Positions 30,642-42,541 of a stretch of DNA of 64,000 bases are shown here, piece after piece (position 1 is the stretch's first letter; every line of letters begins with the position of its first letter). Source of the DNA: Bedellia somnulentella. Taxonomy: Eukaryota > Arthropoda > Insecta > Lepidoptera > Bedelliidae. The stretch is from contig OY755181.1 of assembly GCA_963576735.1 (NCBI GenBank), forward strand, positions 5,456,001 through 5,520,000, in the 5' to 3' direction. Under the pieces are notes generated by a model. The model worked only from the letters and a program-made list of their open reading frames with translations, searched no databases and was not told the DNA's origin. The translations under genes and the position numbers were made by a program.

Positions 30642-32018
30642 GTATATGTCGCAGCCAACTGGATAAATCAGCCAGCTGACAAAGCAGCTAGTCGCTTAAT
30701 TAAACGCCGGCTCCTAGTAAAGGGCTAAACTTCAGTCAGCCATTTAGTTAAACACAACGTCCAACCACTTGGCTGAACGTTATATCGCCGTCTGGTTATC
30801 TAGGGTGACTATGAGATTCTATGCAGCATGAAAATAAAACCAAGTAACTTTAAAAAATAACTTGTATTAAATAAAAAAAAACAAGGAATGTGCTACTAAA
30901 ATATGGGTAGGTATTTAAATAGGCGCCTAAAAATCAATTCGCATCACACTTTAATGAAATATATTTTTTTAGGTACTTCTTATGGTAGCAATACATACAT
31001 ATACTCACGGCTATAAATCCCTAAAAGGGGTAGCCAGAGCTGAGAAATTAGAAATTTCTCAGCCACTTTTGGAAGTTGAGTGGGGAAATGATGGTAGAAT
31101 AAAGGTTGTTGGTGATGGGTCTCCAACCGCATCGCCCAAAAATCCCTTGAAAAGCCCCAATACCGTTAGTCGCCTCTTACATACACCCACCGGAAGAAAT
31201 GGGGTAGTGCTATTCTAAGCCGACACTACACAGCATATTAATTTAATACAATAGTAACAATTAAATGGCACAAAGCTTTGGCACACTAGCTAAAAGTACT
31301 ACCATACCACACAAGTTAAATTTGGCTCAATATTTTTTAAGTCCTCAATCGCAATACATGTAACTTCAATATTATTATCATTTAAGCTTTCAGCCTCATT
31401 CTGTATGATTTTTTAACCACATGGTTCAGATTCAGAATATAGGCCAGGATTGGTTTCAACTTGATTAACAACAGAAACAAGTGTACGAATATTAGTAGGC
31501 TAGGCCCTAGGTATAATACGCATCATGGGATCATTGGGTTTTTTTTTTAAATATTAAATGCTCTTCATTCCCAACTACCATAACTTGTGCGTCCAATAAT
31601 ATTCCATTGCAGACCTTTTTTTTGGTATCATTCATGGTCACCCTAGCATTTGGCATATAATTTATAACCTCCAAAATTTTCCAAATTGTCGCAAAAACTG
31701 CTATTATCAGTTAGGGTTGATGTATTTACTGAAATTTCCATGATGTAACACTTTTCAAACAGTTATTCTATTAATTTTAGCAAAAAAATAAAGTAAAATG
31801 AAACATGAAAAACTAAATTACTAATTTCAAATCACCCGCCTGACTTAACATCAGCCCAAACCAACGGGCTAACTATTCAATCAGCCGGGTGATTGGACGT
31901 TCAGTGACGATAATTCATTTTATAAGCGGGCTAGCCTTTTAACTAGGAGCCGGCGTTTAATTAAGCAGCTAGCTGCTTAATGAGCTTGCTGATTTAACCA
32001 GTTGGCTGCGACATATAC
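30642..32018. mobile_element. ~1.38-kb TIR element (hAT-like?) with nested S1
   Basis: GTATATGTCGCAGCCAACTG (30642) and its complement ending at 32018 begin imperfect terminal inverted regions at least 90 bp long (also sharing GCTTAATTAAACGCCGGCTC). The flanks GTTAAAGAT and AATAAAGAC agree at six of eight positions, a possible degraded 8-bp duplication. Minus-strand fragments of an ORF occur at about 31500-31750 (FCDNLENF and others) but are broken. An S1 SINE is nested at 30990. Confidence 0.7.
30988..31234 (-). repeat. S1a SINE nested in the TIR element
   Basis: A near-consensus full-length copy, therefore younger than its host element. Confidence 0.8.
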
Positions 32019-32414
32019 AATAAAGACTTTTGAAGAATAACGCATTCATAAATAATCATAACAAATATCATATACATATATTTTTTTCTATGTATGTATC
32101 GCCTTTTGTAAAGATTTAATTAAGACGAGTCGCTTTTGAAATTAAATTTGAGTTTATCTTGAAAATCTCCCTACTGGCAAATATGAATGAAGAATTAAAA
32201 ATAAGGCGTTTATTCCAAACTTCTGTTAACATTAACGTTGACAGGTTAACAAATGAAAAAGTGATTGATATCCTTTCGAAGTTCTATCAGTTTTTGCACA
32301 TCCTGAACAAAACTTTCACGATCACGAATAACAGTTGAAATAAATAAAAGATTTTCGAATTTTATACCTGTTGGTGCGTTGGTTTAACTATTATATACTT
32401 ATTATGGTATTTAT

Positions 32415-32500
32415 TAGAGAGGTTTGTCAAGATCATACTAAGTGGCGATCGATAGTCTCTGCCTACCCCAATGGGAATAATAGGCGTGAGTATAAGTAAG
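32415..32500 (+). repeat. LINE 3' tail
   Basis: GTGGCGATCGATAGTCTCTG then CCTACCCCAATGGGAA and GGCGTGAGTATAAGTAAG. It defines the LINE 3' end, with which S1 and S2 can be compared. Confidence 0.7.
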
Positions 32501-32549
32501 TTAGTATATACTTACATATAGATTGTGAGCAATCTTGAAAAATATGGAA

Positions 32550-32920
32550 AGTCGAATTATCAACCCCCTCGGTGGGACATATATGGGCTGTGATGTGAGG
32601 AGATAATTTGTAAGAGGCGACTAAGGGAATTGGGGCTTTTAAAGCGATCTTTGGGCGATGCAGTTGGATACCCATCATCAAAAACCTTTGCTTTACAAAC
32701 TTTTACCCAATTAACTTCCAAAAGTGGTTGAAGAATTGCTTATTCCGAAGCTCCGCCTACCCCTTCTAGGGATTTATAGCCGTGAGTATAAGTATGTGTT
32801 TCGGTAGAATAGCTTTCTGCGGGTGTCATATGGGGCAACTTTGGGTTCCAGGACTTTTTACGAGATTGTGGGTGATCTGGCTGGAGAAATAACACCAACG
32901 ATATGTATAAATAGACATTA
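32550..32920 (+). repeat. S1 SINE, headless, fused to other repeat debris
   Basis: Bases 32556-32600 (CCCCTCGGTGGGACATATAT, GGGCTGTGA) match a retroelement tail also at 50168-50200. Bases 32606-32798 are S1 from GTAAGAGGCGACTAAGGGAA to its tail. Bases 32800-32900 are a badly decayed second S1 head. Confidence 0.55.
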
Positions 32921-33090
32921 ACGCACAATTATTTACTAACATCATTAACTCGGGTGATCAAACCAGCGCATATCATAATTTGTACTCTTCCAGTCTTCAC
33001 ATTAATCTATCATCTTATACAAACTGTGTACATGCTCTTTTATTGAATATATACAATCAACTTTAAATATATATCTATACGTACATATAA

Positions 33091-33451
33091 CCGAATAGCC
33101 CAGTGGGTAGAACACTCGGTTATCGTGCAAACGACTAGTGTTCAAATCCTGAGTCGGGCCTACACCAATTTGTCTTTTCTAAAGACATATGTGTGGTTAA
33201 TTTATCATGGTTGTTAACGGTGAGGGAAAACATCGTGAGGAAACCCACATGGCTGAGTTGTACTTAGTCATGTGACAGTGTATTCGTACAAAACGGCGAT
33301 AAGCCTGCCCCCTATCACGTGAGTACACTGTCCATGCAAAACGTGGGTACTCTGAACACCAGGTGACAAAGTCACGTGATGTTCAGAAGTATTAGTACCT
33401 CTGCCAACCCCTTCGGGGATATTCGGCGTGAACGTTTATGTTATGTTATGT
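33091..33451 (+). repeat. S2 tRNA-headed SINE with perfect 13-bp target duplication
   Basis: TACGTACATATAA at 33078-33090 and 33452-33464 borders it. The head has the A box TAGCCCAGTGGGTAGAAC and B box GTTCAAATCCTGAG, and the 3' end is CTCTGCCAACCCCTTCGGGG then GGCGTGAACGTT and (TATGT)n. This is the best reference copy of S2. Confidence 0.88.
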
Positions 33452-33477
33452 TACGTACATATAATTACGACATTAGA

Positions 33478-33672
33478 TTCAATTGGGGTAGGCAGAGACT
33501 ATCCATCGCCACTTTGTATTTGTACAATCCAGGAAAAGCTCTCTATTGCGTTCCATTTACATTCATACATTTTTACAGACATGCTTTTATATTGTTCACA
33601 CTCACACGTCAGAAGGCTGGCCATATAGCATATTTAATTAATCTACATATGTCCTCCCGTGGCCTCTTCTCA
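33478..33672 (-). repeat. LINE 3' end fragment
   Basis: AATTGGGGTAGGCAGAGACT, then CATCGCCACTTTGTA and a trailing region ending near GTCCTCCCGTGGCCTC, the reverse of the LINE C-terminal GRPRR.. coding. Confidence 0.6.
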
Positions 33673-33718
33673 ACACAAAACTTCCACATTCATAGTTATT
33701 TTAAGGGTAAAGTTTGCT

Positions 33719-33917
33719 GTGTTGTCTCGGCTAAAAATACCAATTTTTCGTCCGTGGCTGTCGTAGTAGGCGATAGCTTAAAGTTGTGCTTTGGTTTTTG
33801 GTTATAGACCCTTAACAGACAACCTTTACTCCAGTCGAGTTCCAAAAGTGGCTTGGGAATTTGAAATTCTGAAGCTCTGACTATCTCTTTTCGGGATTTA
33901 CTGTCGTGAGTTTATGT
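33719..33917 (+). repeat. S1 SINE, old
   Basis: Recognisable from GTCGTAGTAGGCGA through AGTTCCAAAAGTGGCTTGGG to GGGATTTACTGTCGTGAGTT. Confidence 0.5.
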
Positions 33918-35352
33918 TTACGGTAAAATCCGAATATCTCCAAATAATTTCTGAAGCAGCAGCTCGCCAGTTCCACATCACAAAGAACCCCAACTGCCGC
34001 CGGTAGCCGTCTCGCCTCGTGATCAATCACTCGACTAACAACACATACTGATTATTGAGAAATTCCCCGGATTAAGAGGGCCTTCGTCTTTTTGTGAACG
34101 ACACGCGATTTTGAATCTATCACTGGAAAAGGTTCTCTCAAATTGCGATTCTTTAGTAATGCTTCTTTTGTCGCAAACGTGCCAAATAGTTTGTAATATT
34201 CATTTGTTTGATATGTCCCTGAATAAATATATATATATATATTGGTGCTATCGCAATTACATTTAAGTAAGGTTTGGGTAATGGATACAACCTGAGGAAA
34301 CTCAAATGGTAGATTAGCTATAACTAGTATAACAGTTTATGCAATAGGCTATAAACCTGCCCCCTTTGTATGTCACAAAATGTACAGAAGTATTAAAACT
34401 TCTGAAACCTGAAGAGATTGAAGAGGAAGAATAGGAAGAGGAAAATGTACGTAATGGTACGAAGTGGTATTCTGTAATATCGAAAAGCAATACAAAGGGT
34501 AGGTGATGGCTACAGACTGCTACACTCGTAAATGATTATTAAAATCATTAATGAATATCAGTTTAATATCATCACAAGAAGGAACATCTTAACAAGGAAC
34601 CAGTTCTTTATTTATTATTTATTCTTTATTTATTTACATCGTTATTTATTACGTGTGTATAACTCTATTAATGAAGATGGTTTTTCTTTATTTTCATACC
34701 TTTAACTGATTGCCCATCCAACCTCCGGTGGTTGGTAATAGCATATTAGATAGTGTTGAAAAGGACAGATTGAGATCTTCCTTGACAGTGATTTAGTAGA
34801 ATATTTATTATGTTCACGATATAAGGCGACCAGGCAGATCGATAAGAGCTACTATTCAAACATTATGAAGACCGCTCAACATGACGTACAGTATTATAAA
34901 TTGAATCACAATATATTTATATAGAGAAATTACATACATGCGAGGCTGAAAACTCAAAAAGAGTTATAATATCAAGAATTAATAAACCTTAGCCTTTATA
35001 ACACGCTGGCGAGTATATATTAGCTACACCTGTATGTATGTATGTATGTGACCGACTCCTTAAACTTGATTTTGACCCAGTTTAAACGGACCGATTTAAT
35101 TAAAAATTTGTATACTTATCAAGAATTTTGAAAAAATGCAAAAATGTGAATGTAAAGAGTTTCTTTGTTGCTTCTTCTCTTTACGAACACCTTCCAAAGC
35201 AACGGATTAATGATAAATTTAAAATTTTGACGTTCAAACAATGTTAGTATTTAACTTATTTTGAAAAATGAACTTTTTGACTTTTTTTTATCCTGATTAG
35301 GGTCGCCAGGTTTGAATAATTTCAAATGATTCAGTACTAAAAAATTAAAAAT
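33918..35352. other. Gene-free block
   Basis: A GC-richer patch (33955-34040) and a short (AT)n run (34227-34240) are the only structures. (TATG)n at about 35031-35050 may be an orphan retroposon tail. No gene was recognised. Confidence 0.35.
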
Positions 35353-35543
35353 AAATACATACATACATACATATACTCACGGCTATAAATCCCTTAACGG
35401 GGTGGCCAGAGCTTTGGAATGAGAAATTCCTCAGCCACTTTTGGAAGTTGATTTGGGAAAATATGGTAATAATAAATGTTTTCGGTGACGGGTCTCCAAC
35501 CACATCGCCCAAAAATCACACACTAAGCCGACACTACACGGCA
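35353..35543 (-). repeat. S1 SINE with internal deletion near the head
   Basis: Tail and body are typical. About 55 bp between CCCAAAAATCA and CTAAGCCGACACTACACGGC are missing. Confidence 0.7.
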
Positions 35544-36470
35544 AAAAATAAATATAGTTTAAAAACTGAAAAACACGGTTATGAAGCACATTTAACTAAA
35601 ATTATTTATCGGAAAACTATTTGTTGCAAATATCTGCCACCCTTTTATTAAGATAATGACCATACATGCACACTAGATTTTATAGATGTTTGAAACAGAT
35701 TTCCTCGTTACGCAATTCAACTCAAGAGCCTACTCAGTATAGTCCTCATCTGCGAGCAATCTCACAACAATAAACACATCAACTGGACAGTTTTTGTCCA
35801 AATCCCATTGAGCCGTCGTGTCCGCCCGTGCTCGTGATGGATCGGGTGTCAGCCGACTCGGTACGTTGCCGAATAACAGTGAAATAAAGTAATTTTGTTA
35901 GGAAATTGAATGAGATATTCTATGTTATCGGTGTACGCTTATTTTTGTTAGGCTACATATTGTAGGATCTTGGTATAGTATCGTATTTATTTTTTATTAA
36001 GTTCCCGAACTATCGAAACTCTACTAATTATTACTATTGTCATATTTTCCAGATCCACATCGCTCACTGATTGACTTGAAAAAGCCACAATCCACTTGGT
36101 CGGTTTGAACAAAACCCAAGGCAAGATTATTTGGAAATTAGTACTATTCTGAACCGACACAACGACCACCGAACGACTCTTTATTCAATTATAAAAAGTT
36201 ATTGAACCAAAAAAATTAAGTAATTATTATAAAAAGATTTTTTAACCTCTGCTGTTCCTGTTCATATACTTACTTCATAAAATCTTCTCACTCTCGTTGA
36301 GGTTGAGATCCCGAAATTTATTTCCTACACTCATTAAAAAATTACAAAAAATATGTATTTGATATATAAGTTTTAGTTGTTAATTCTGAAGAATTTTAAT
36401 GTCCTCCAATAAAACCTTCAAAAGTCCCATACCGTTACCGTGTGGAGAGCCACTCTACTTCTTTCTTTAC
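35544..36470. other. No assigned gene; CpG-richer patch at 35800-35870
   Basis: The patch contains an ATG (about 35838) and a possible donor (CTCG|GTACGT), but the frame is only eight codons long before it. It is too little to call an exon. Confidence 0.25.
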
Positions 36471-36660
36471 ATCCATACATATACTCACGCCGTGAGTTCC
36501 CATTGGGGTAGGAGTTCAAAATGGAGTTCGCCATTTTGTACGATTCTGGCAAACCTCTCGAGGTACGTCAACATTCATCAACCTTTTCATACATGCGTTT
36601 ATTCTGAATACTTCGGACGCTTGCCTTATATAGAATATGATCTATTTGATAAATGAGTTA
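36471..36660 (-). repeat. LINE 3' end fragment
   Basis: ATACTCACGCCGTGAGTTCC, CATTGGGGTAGG, then GTACGATTCTGGCAAACCTC and CTTCGGACGCTTGCCTT, matching the copies at 37435 and 44702. Confidence 0.65.
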
Positions 36661-36724
36661 TCCTCATTCTTTCTTTATCTTGCCAGTATATTCCAAATTT
36701 AACACAGCTTAACTAAAAGTAAGC

Positions 36725-37080
36725 AGCCGTGATTAGTACAATAGGTAAAACGACCGCCCGTCAATTCAGACAGGCGTGACTTCAAATCCCGGGACGGGCC
36801 TACACCAATTTTTATTTGCTAAAAGTCAAATTTGTGGTTAATTTATCATGTTTGTTAACGGTGAGGGAAAACATCGTGAGAACCCACACGGTTGAGTTGT
36901 ACTTAGTCATGTGACATTGTATTCGTACCAAACGACGATAGGCCTGATTCCTATCACGTGAGTACACAGTCCAAACAAAAATTGGGTACTCTGAACACCA
37001 GGTGACGATGTCATGTAATGTTTTAAATAATTATTAAGTACCAGCACCTTCGGTGATTTACGTCGAGAACGCTTGAGCTT
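36725..37080 (+). repeat. S2 SINE, diverged head
   Basis: B box CTTCAAATCCCGGGACGGGC, body GTTAACGGTGAGGGAAAACA and a decayed 3' end (CACCTTCGGTGATTTACGTC). Confidence 0.7.
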
Positions 37081-37182
37081 TAACCGAAAAATAAGATTCT
37101 ATTATTTTATGTATCAAAAAGGTTCAAAATTTCAAGACATGTTTTAATTTTCCAAGTTCACATAGAAAATTACCTTTTAGCT

Positions 37183-37412
37183 GCGTAGTGCCGACTAAGA
37201 ATAGCACTGCCCCATTTCTTCCTGTGGGTTTTCGTAAGAGACGGCAAAGGGTATCTGGGTTTTTTAAGTGATTATTGGGCGATGCTGTTGGCGATCCATC
37301 AACAAAAACCTTTGTTTATTAATCTTATCGAATCCCCACACAACTTCCAAAAGCGACTGAGAAAGTTCTTATTCCGAAGCCCTAGCTAGCCGTTCTATGT
37401 ATGTATAATACT
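37183..37412 (+). repeat. S1a SINE, moderately diverged
   Basis: From CTGCGTAGTGCCGACTAAGA to the shortened tail CTATGTATGTATA. Confidence 0.65.
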
Positions 37413-37434
37413 TATTTTTCAACTTCTACAATGA

Positions 37435-37880
37435 AGATACATATACACTCGCCATTCGTTCCTACTCGATACGTTCGATTCGATGCATTCGATTATCGAT
37501 CGCCACTGCGTACGATCCTGGCAAAACTCTCTACTTCCTTTACATCAATCAATCTTTTCATACAAGCTCTTTTATTATTCATACTTCGGACGCCCTCCTT
37601 TTTGATCAAACTCTCTATTTGGTCCATGTGTGTCCTCCTTGGTCATTCTCCACTCAAATTACTTCTATAAATATCTTTTACCAATTTACAATCATCCATC
37701 ATCTCTCTATCTAAGTATGAACGTCTTCATACTTTCAATTAAAATACACGCGTATACACACATAAATAAACTCACTCTTCTAGTTCCCATTTTGGTATAG
37801 GCACTGGCTATCATTTTGAACGATCCTGCCAAACCCCGCGAGTTTCATTTATATCCATCATTCATCCCCTTTGTCCCCTA
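37435..37880 (-). repeat. Two consecutive LINE 3' fragments
   Basis: 37435-37725 and 37760-37875 each start with a tail-like TACTC/ACTCACTC and continue with GATCGCCACTGCGTACGATC or its diverged equivalent and ATCCTGCCAAACC. The first reaches into RT C-terminal coding (reverse of LINE GRP..). Confidence 0.55.
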
Positions 37881-39048
37881 GGATCCACTGCCTCGATCCA
37901 CCAGTGGATTAAGTAGCACTCCGAAGTGCACTGTGATCCACCATTGCACTCGGTGGATCCTGAAATACTTGGATGTCTTTTATGATCCACTGTCTGCTCC
38001 ACTAGTAGGTCGAGCTGGACTCAGAGAGTTTGGTAAAATTCACCACCCTTCCCAGTGAAGCATATGACACTTCAGTGTCTTCTTCGATCCTCTTATACAA
38101 AGTGCTCTATTTTTTGTGGTAGTTGCCAAGATTATACATTTACGAGTGTACCTGATCTACAGGCTACTGTCTATTCGCCACTGAGTACAATTCCAAATTG
38201 TACTTCCGTTTTTAAAAGACCTTTTCTTGTGATAATTACATACAAAATCTACACTGCGTTAGGGATATTTTTAATGAACCTATGAGCTCCTAGTAATTGC
38301 CTAGTAATAAGAATTTTGTTCAAAATAAGCAACTTTTACTTTTTACTTTACTCTTGATAACTTTTTGACGAGTGAAAATTTCGCAAGTCCAGTTATGGTA
38401 TATGAGTCCGCGATATGTTTTGTCTATGATCGTTCTAGCTGACCCAACAGACTTAGTACTGTAAATTTGCGTATGCCAAACTTTAGGCGTTTTTTCCGGT
38501 ACTCAGAGTTCAATCAGGCGTGAATATTTTAATGGTAAAAAAATCCGAGATAAAAAGTATTCTATTTGATAATTGGGGTCATTATGTAGCATCAAAACAC
38601 ACAAATATCTAAACTTTCACATTTATAATATTAGTAGGATATCTGCAGAGCTGTTAAATTCATGTCCAAAAGACTTTGGTGTAACGATTAGGAAAAATAT
38701 TGCTCTGCTGTTACACTGGATGAACAGCGCGGTGTTACAGCGGAGCATACCCCAAAAAAAAATATTACGTTAATCACCGTGGAGAATTAGTTTTACATGG
38801 TGGATATAAATATCACAAATAAAAGTCTTTTTAAACGGAAGTACAATTTGGCGTTGTACTCAGTGGCGAATAGCCAATAGCCTGTAGATCAGGTACACTC
38901 GTAAATGTCACATACTCCTAAATCTTGGCAACTACCACAAAAAATAGAGCACTTTGTATAAGAGGATCGAAGAAGACACTTGAGTATCATATGCTCCACT
39001 GGGAAGAGTGGTGGATTTTACCAAACTCTCTGAGTCCAGCTCGATCAC
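37881..39048. mobile_element. Long inverted repeat with GATCCAC motif cluster
   Basis: The arms about 38008-38225 and 38823-39048 are inverted with about 85% identity (for example AGAGCACTTTGTATAAGAGG versus its complement). Outside the left arm, 37881-38000 contains at least six GATCCAC/GTGGATC motifs forming nested hairpins. The 600-bp interior holds an older dispersed repeat (38385-38640). No intact ORF. Probably the ends of an uncharacterised DNA element. Confidence 0.65.
38436..38640 (-). repeat. Dispersed repeat, copy 1 (uninterrupted)
   Basis: On the minus strand it runs from CCTACTAATATTATAAATGT to the end near CTGACCC. A second copy on the plus strand at 40882-42420 is interrupted by the mariner. 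The starting motif is very common in Lepidoptera. Confidence 0.7.
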
Positions 39049-40881
39049 CATCGAACCGCCGGTTGTACGCACTCATAAGAGCAAAAAATCCAAGATATTC
39101 CCACTATTGCTTGTTCCACTTTTCTACCATCCAATATTTGCTCGCTTTCTGTAATTCTTTTCTCTCTATATTTCTTTTCATTGTACTAGGTGTTCAAAGA
39201 TGGTAGTAGTCAATAATAGAAAAAGTAAAAAAAAACAAAAATCTTATATAAGAATTATAATATCAATGCTTTTACATTTGTAAAACTTGTTTTAAAACTG
39301 ACTTTAGTTAAAAAATGCTGGTTCATACAATTATAAGTTGAACTTAGCTGCTGTAACCTGTTCTAAGACGTATTCGATGAGAATATATCACATAAGCATC
39401 GATTTATATTTAAATAAAACCCAAATTATCAGTAAAATGTACAATTCTCTATTCATTTACTTCAGTACCGATGTTCTAATGAGATTTACATAGATAATAT
39501 TTCTATTACAAAATAAATAACAAATACCATTATAAAAACTTAATGATATTTACAATTCACATAGCAGTTTGGCTACCAATGTACAGGATTTAGAAAATTT
39601 GAACTAGTCTTAATTTCAAAAGGAAATTAGATATTTTATGCTTAAAATTCAAACATGACCAACAATTATGTGAGTAAAATACATACATATGACGAAAAAT
39701 ACTACACAACTCTTTATTGCACATCAAAATTAATATTCCCTTTCGGATATTAACACTTGCTCATGTCAACAAAATCTTAGTGATTCTCATATTATTATAT
39801 ATTTCAGTGAATTCCTGATTATTGTAAATATTTTTAGAGAGAACATGTTTTTTGCCTTTGTAACATAAGCAAGTGACATCCACTCGACCATCTTTTTCTT
39901 TAGTCTACCAGAGACACTTACATGCTCATAATTTTATCGTTGCCTTGTAGGTTAGATTGAGATGAAGGAATAAGATAGACTTGTGTGCGAAAGAGATAGC
40001 TGATGCTGCTTACGACAAGCGAGTTAACACCGCCCACCAGTGGCCTAGACTTTATGAAACAACGTGGATTATCGACTATAATAGTCTAATATATTCTGAC
40101 AATTGTAATATATATAGCTTAATCACACAAACGACTAAAAGGTGTTTTCTATAAATGTTGTTTTTTTTTTCTCATCAACACTTGTACGAATTCAATAAAG
40201 GATATCACTAATCAAATAGTACAGATTGGCAAGATTTTATTGAACTCTTCTTTCGACATTTAAATATCTTTTTATGTAAAAAAACTGATTTATATTTGTC
40301 ATCAATTAAAACACAATAGGGCGGCTTAGAGATCTTAAATAATAAAATACATATATCGTTAGATCTGGCAAATTAAATTTATACAAGTATTTTATAGGTT
40401 CTCTTTTTAAAAAATCTACTCCTTTAAATAAAACACTATTCCAATATATTTATTCCACCTTCAAAACCAATCAGTAAATAACTTAAAGACAGCCAATATT
40501 ATTCCGCGGGCTGACATTTGAACAATTTTCATAATTGCAGATACCTGCAGTCTACTTTACATGGGGTTATAAGTAAAAAAGTATTCAATATGGCAACCAT
40601 CTGCTAAGATATACCGTGTAATTCTGCTACGTAGATGTGAGATATCACTAGGCGTTAACTGCCGCGATTCTGTAACAAATAATTATAATTAGGGTATGTT
40701 TAGTTCAGTACAATAATATAAACTAGTGATTCATGACCATGCCAGGGATTATTATTCCTTTTATATATAATCAACTCTTCTGATCATCCATCGCGCCTTC
40801 GCTAAATTTCAGTCGGATATTACAAAGCAGCTTCATTTAATTCGGGGGTTATATTTAATCAACTTCATTGGTTGGTGTATG
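39049..40881. other. Gene-free AT-rich block
   Basis: No protein family was recognised. 39060-39200 on the minus strand looks weakly coding (KASKYWMVEKWNKQ) and may be debris of a transposon protein. Confidence 0.3.
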
Positions 40882-40966
40882 AATCCTATTATAAAATTAT
40901 AAATGTGAAAGTTTAGATGTTTGTGTGTTTGAGACGAAAAGGCTCCTCAAGTACATAATGTACTAC

Positions 40967-42260
40967 TCTGAGTAAAAAGTATCGGGAATATGTCAATAAA
41001 AAGACCCGCGTAAAAGAGGTCGTTCAAATTTTTTTACTGCATGTTTGTAGCACTGTACTGATTAAGCGCGCAAAATTTGAGCGGGATCTGTCATTTAATT
41101 TGTTTTAAACTACATTTTTTGTTGGTCATAGTTTTGAGTCCTCGGCGATTTTTACAATGGAAAATATTGTTGAACAAAGAGTGTGCCTTAAATTTTGTGT
41201 TTCGAATGATACTTCATGTGGTGAATCACTAAAAATGTTGCGAAATACCTACGGCGAATCGTGTATATCGAAAACAAGGGCTTATGAATGGTATAAGGCT
41301 TTTAAAGAAGGCCGAGAAGTAGTAGTAGACTTGCCTCGTTCTGGTGGACCTTCAACCGCTACGACCAAAGAAAACATCGACAGAAGCTAGTGCTCGAAAA
41401 TCGACGTATGAGTCTGAGAGAGTTGGCTTGTGAGGTGAACATATCTTTTAAGTCCGTCCACAACATTCTCATTGACATTTCAGGCATGAAACGCGTCGCC
41501 GCTCGACTAGTTCCAAAAGAGCTCAATTTTGTTCGATAAGCGCAGCGAAAGCATGACGCTGAAGACATGGTTTCCCGAGCTTCTACGGATCCGACCTTTA
41601 TGAAACGTATAATAACTGGCGACGAGACATGGGTTTATGAGTACGACATGCAAACAAGCCAACAGTCTTCAGGATGGCGTCTCGCAAACGAGCCGAAACC
41701 CAAAAAACCGCGGCAAAGTCGCTCCAAAATCAAGGTGATGCTGACAGTTTTTTTTGACTACCGTGGTGTGGTTCACTCCGAATTCCTTCCAGAGGGAGAA
41801 ACAGTGAATAAAGAATATTATTTAGGCGTCATGAAGCGTTTGCGTGAGAGTATCCGCCGAAAACGTCCAGATTTGTGGCAACACAACTCATGGATGCTGC
41901 ACCATGATAATGCACCATCACACACAGCCATTATAGTGAAAGAGTTTATAGCGAAAAATTCAACAAAAGTTCTCGACCAAGCACCGTATTCACCTGATAT
42001 GGCTCCGTCTGACTTTTTTTTATTTCCCAAGTTAAATTTACCACTTCGAGGAAAACGTTTTGAGTCGATAGAAGCCATAAAAGAAAATTCCCTGCATGAG
42101 CTAAAGGCCATACCGCAAATAGCCTATGAAAAATGTATGGAAGACTGGGTGAAGCGGTGGAGATGTTGTATTGCAAGCGATGGGGCCTACTTTGAAGGCG
42201 ATAAAATAAATTTAGATGAATAATTTGTATTTTTTGTTTTATTGACAAATATATGAATGC
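40967..42260 (+). mobile_element. mariner element, ends diverged
   Basis: It is inserted at TA in the dispersed repeat (..ATGTA|CTACTCTGAG and ..GAATGC|TAGATAATG). The left end carries GAATATGTCAATAAAA, and the right end an inverted, degraded counterpart (TTTTATTGACAAATAT). About 1.3 kb, the usual mariner size. Confidence 0.7.
41157..42223 (+). pseudogene. mariner transposase, one frameshift and one stop
   Basis: The N-terminal helix-turn-helix part (41157 to about 41388) reads VCLKFCVSN, RAYEWYKAFKEGRE, DLPRSGGPST. A shift of frame at about 41388 follows, then LRELACEVNISFKSVHNIL, an in-frame TAA at 41537-41539, and the catalytic domain. That has GDETWVYEYD (first Asp), HHDNAPSH (second Asp) and YSPDMAPSDFFLF (third Asp), the D,D34D arrangement of mariners, with the linker motif just before it mutated by the stop. 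The C-terminus is complete (CMEDWVKRW). It cannot encode a working enzyme as it stands. Confidence 0.88.
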
Positions 42261-42541
42261 TAGATAATGACCAAAATTATCAAATAGGAGATTTTCATCC
42301 CGGAAAATTTTTGACCAATAGAATATTCACGGCTGATTGAACTAAGAGTACCGGAAAAAACGCCTAAAGTTTTGTCATAAGCAAATTTGACAGTACAAAG
42401 TCTGTCGGGTCAGGTAATAAATAATAAAATAGTCGTCATATGACTCAAATTCTTCAAAGTTCGTCACAACCTGTATTAACACAAAATGTTTGGTTGCAAC
42501 ATATATATTACCAAGAGATACTGAATAAGTAGAATATACTC

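Larger units (their letters stand above)
40882..42420 (+). repeat. Dispersed repeat, copy 2, split by mariner
   Basis: The left part, 40882-40966, matches the 38640 side (TATAAATGTGAAAGTTTAGA). The right part, 42260-42420, matches the 38436 side (GTACCGGAAAAAACGCCTAA, CTGTCGGGTCAG). The gap relative to copy 1 is exactly the mariner. Confidence 0.7.

Noticed and set aside
33376..33807. 143-codon open frame on the plus strand
   Set aside because: It runs through an S2 tail, a LINE tail in antisense and an old S1; a repeat artefact.
35800..35870. First exon of an unknown gene with a short ATG frame
   Set aside because: Only eight codons before a possible donor, initiator context incomplete and no partner exon found.
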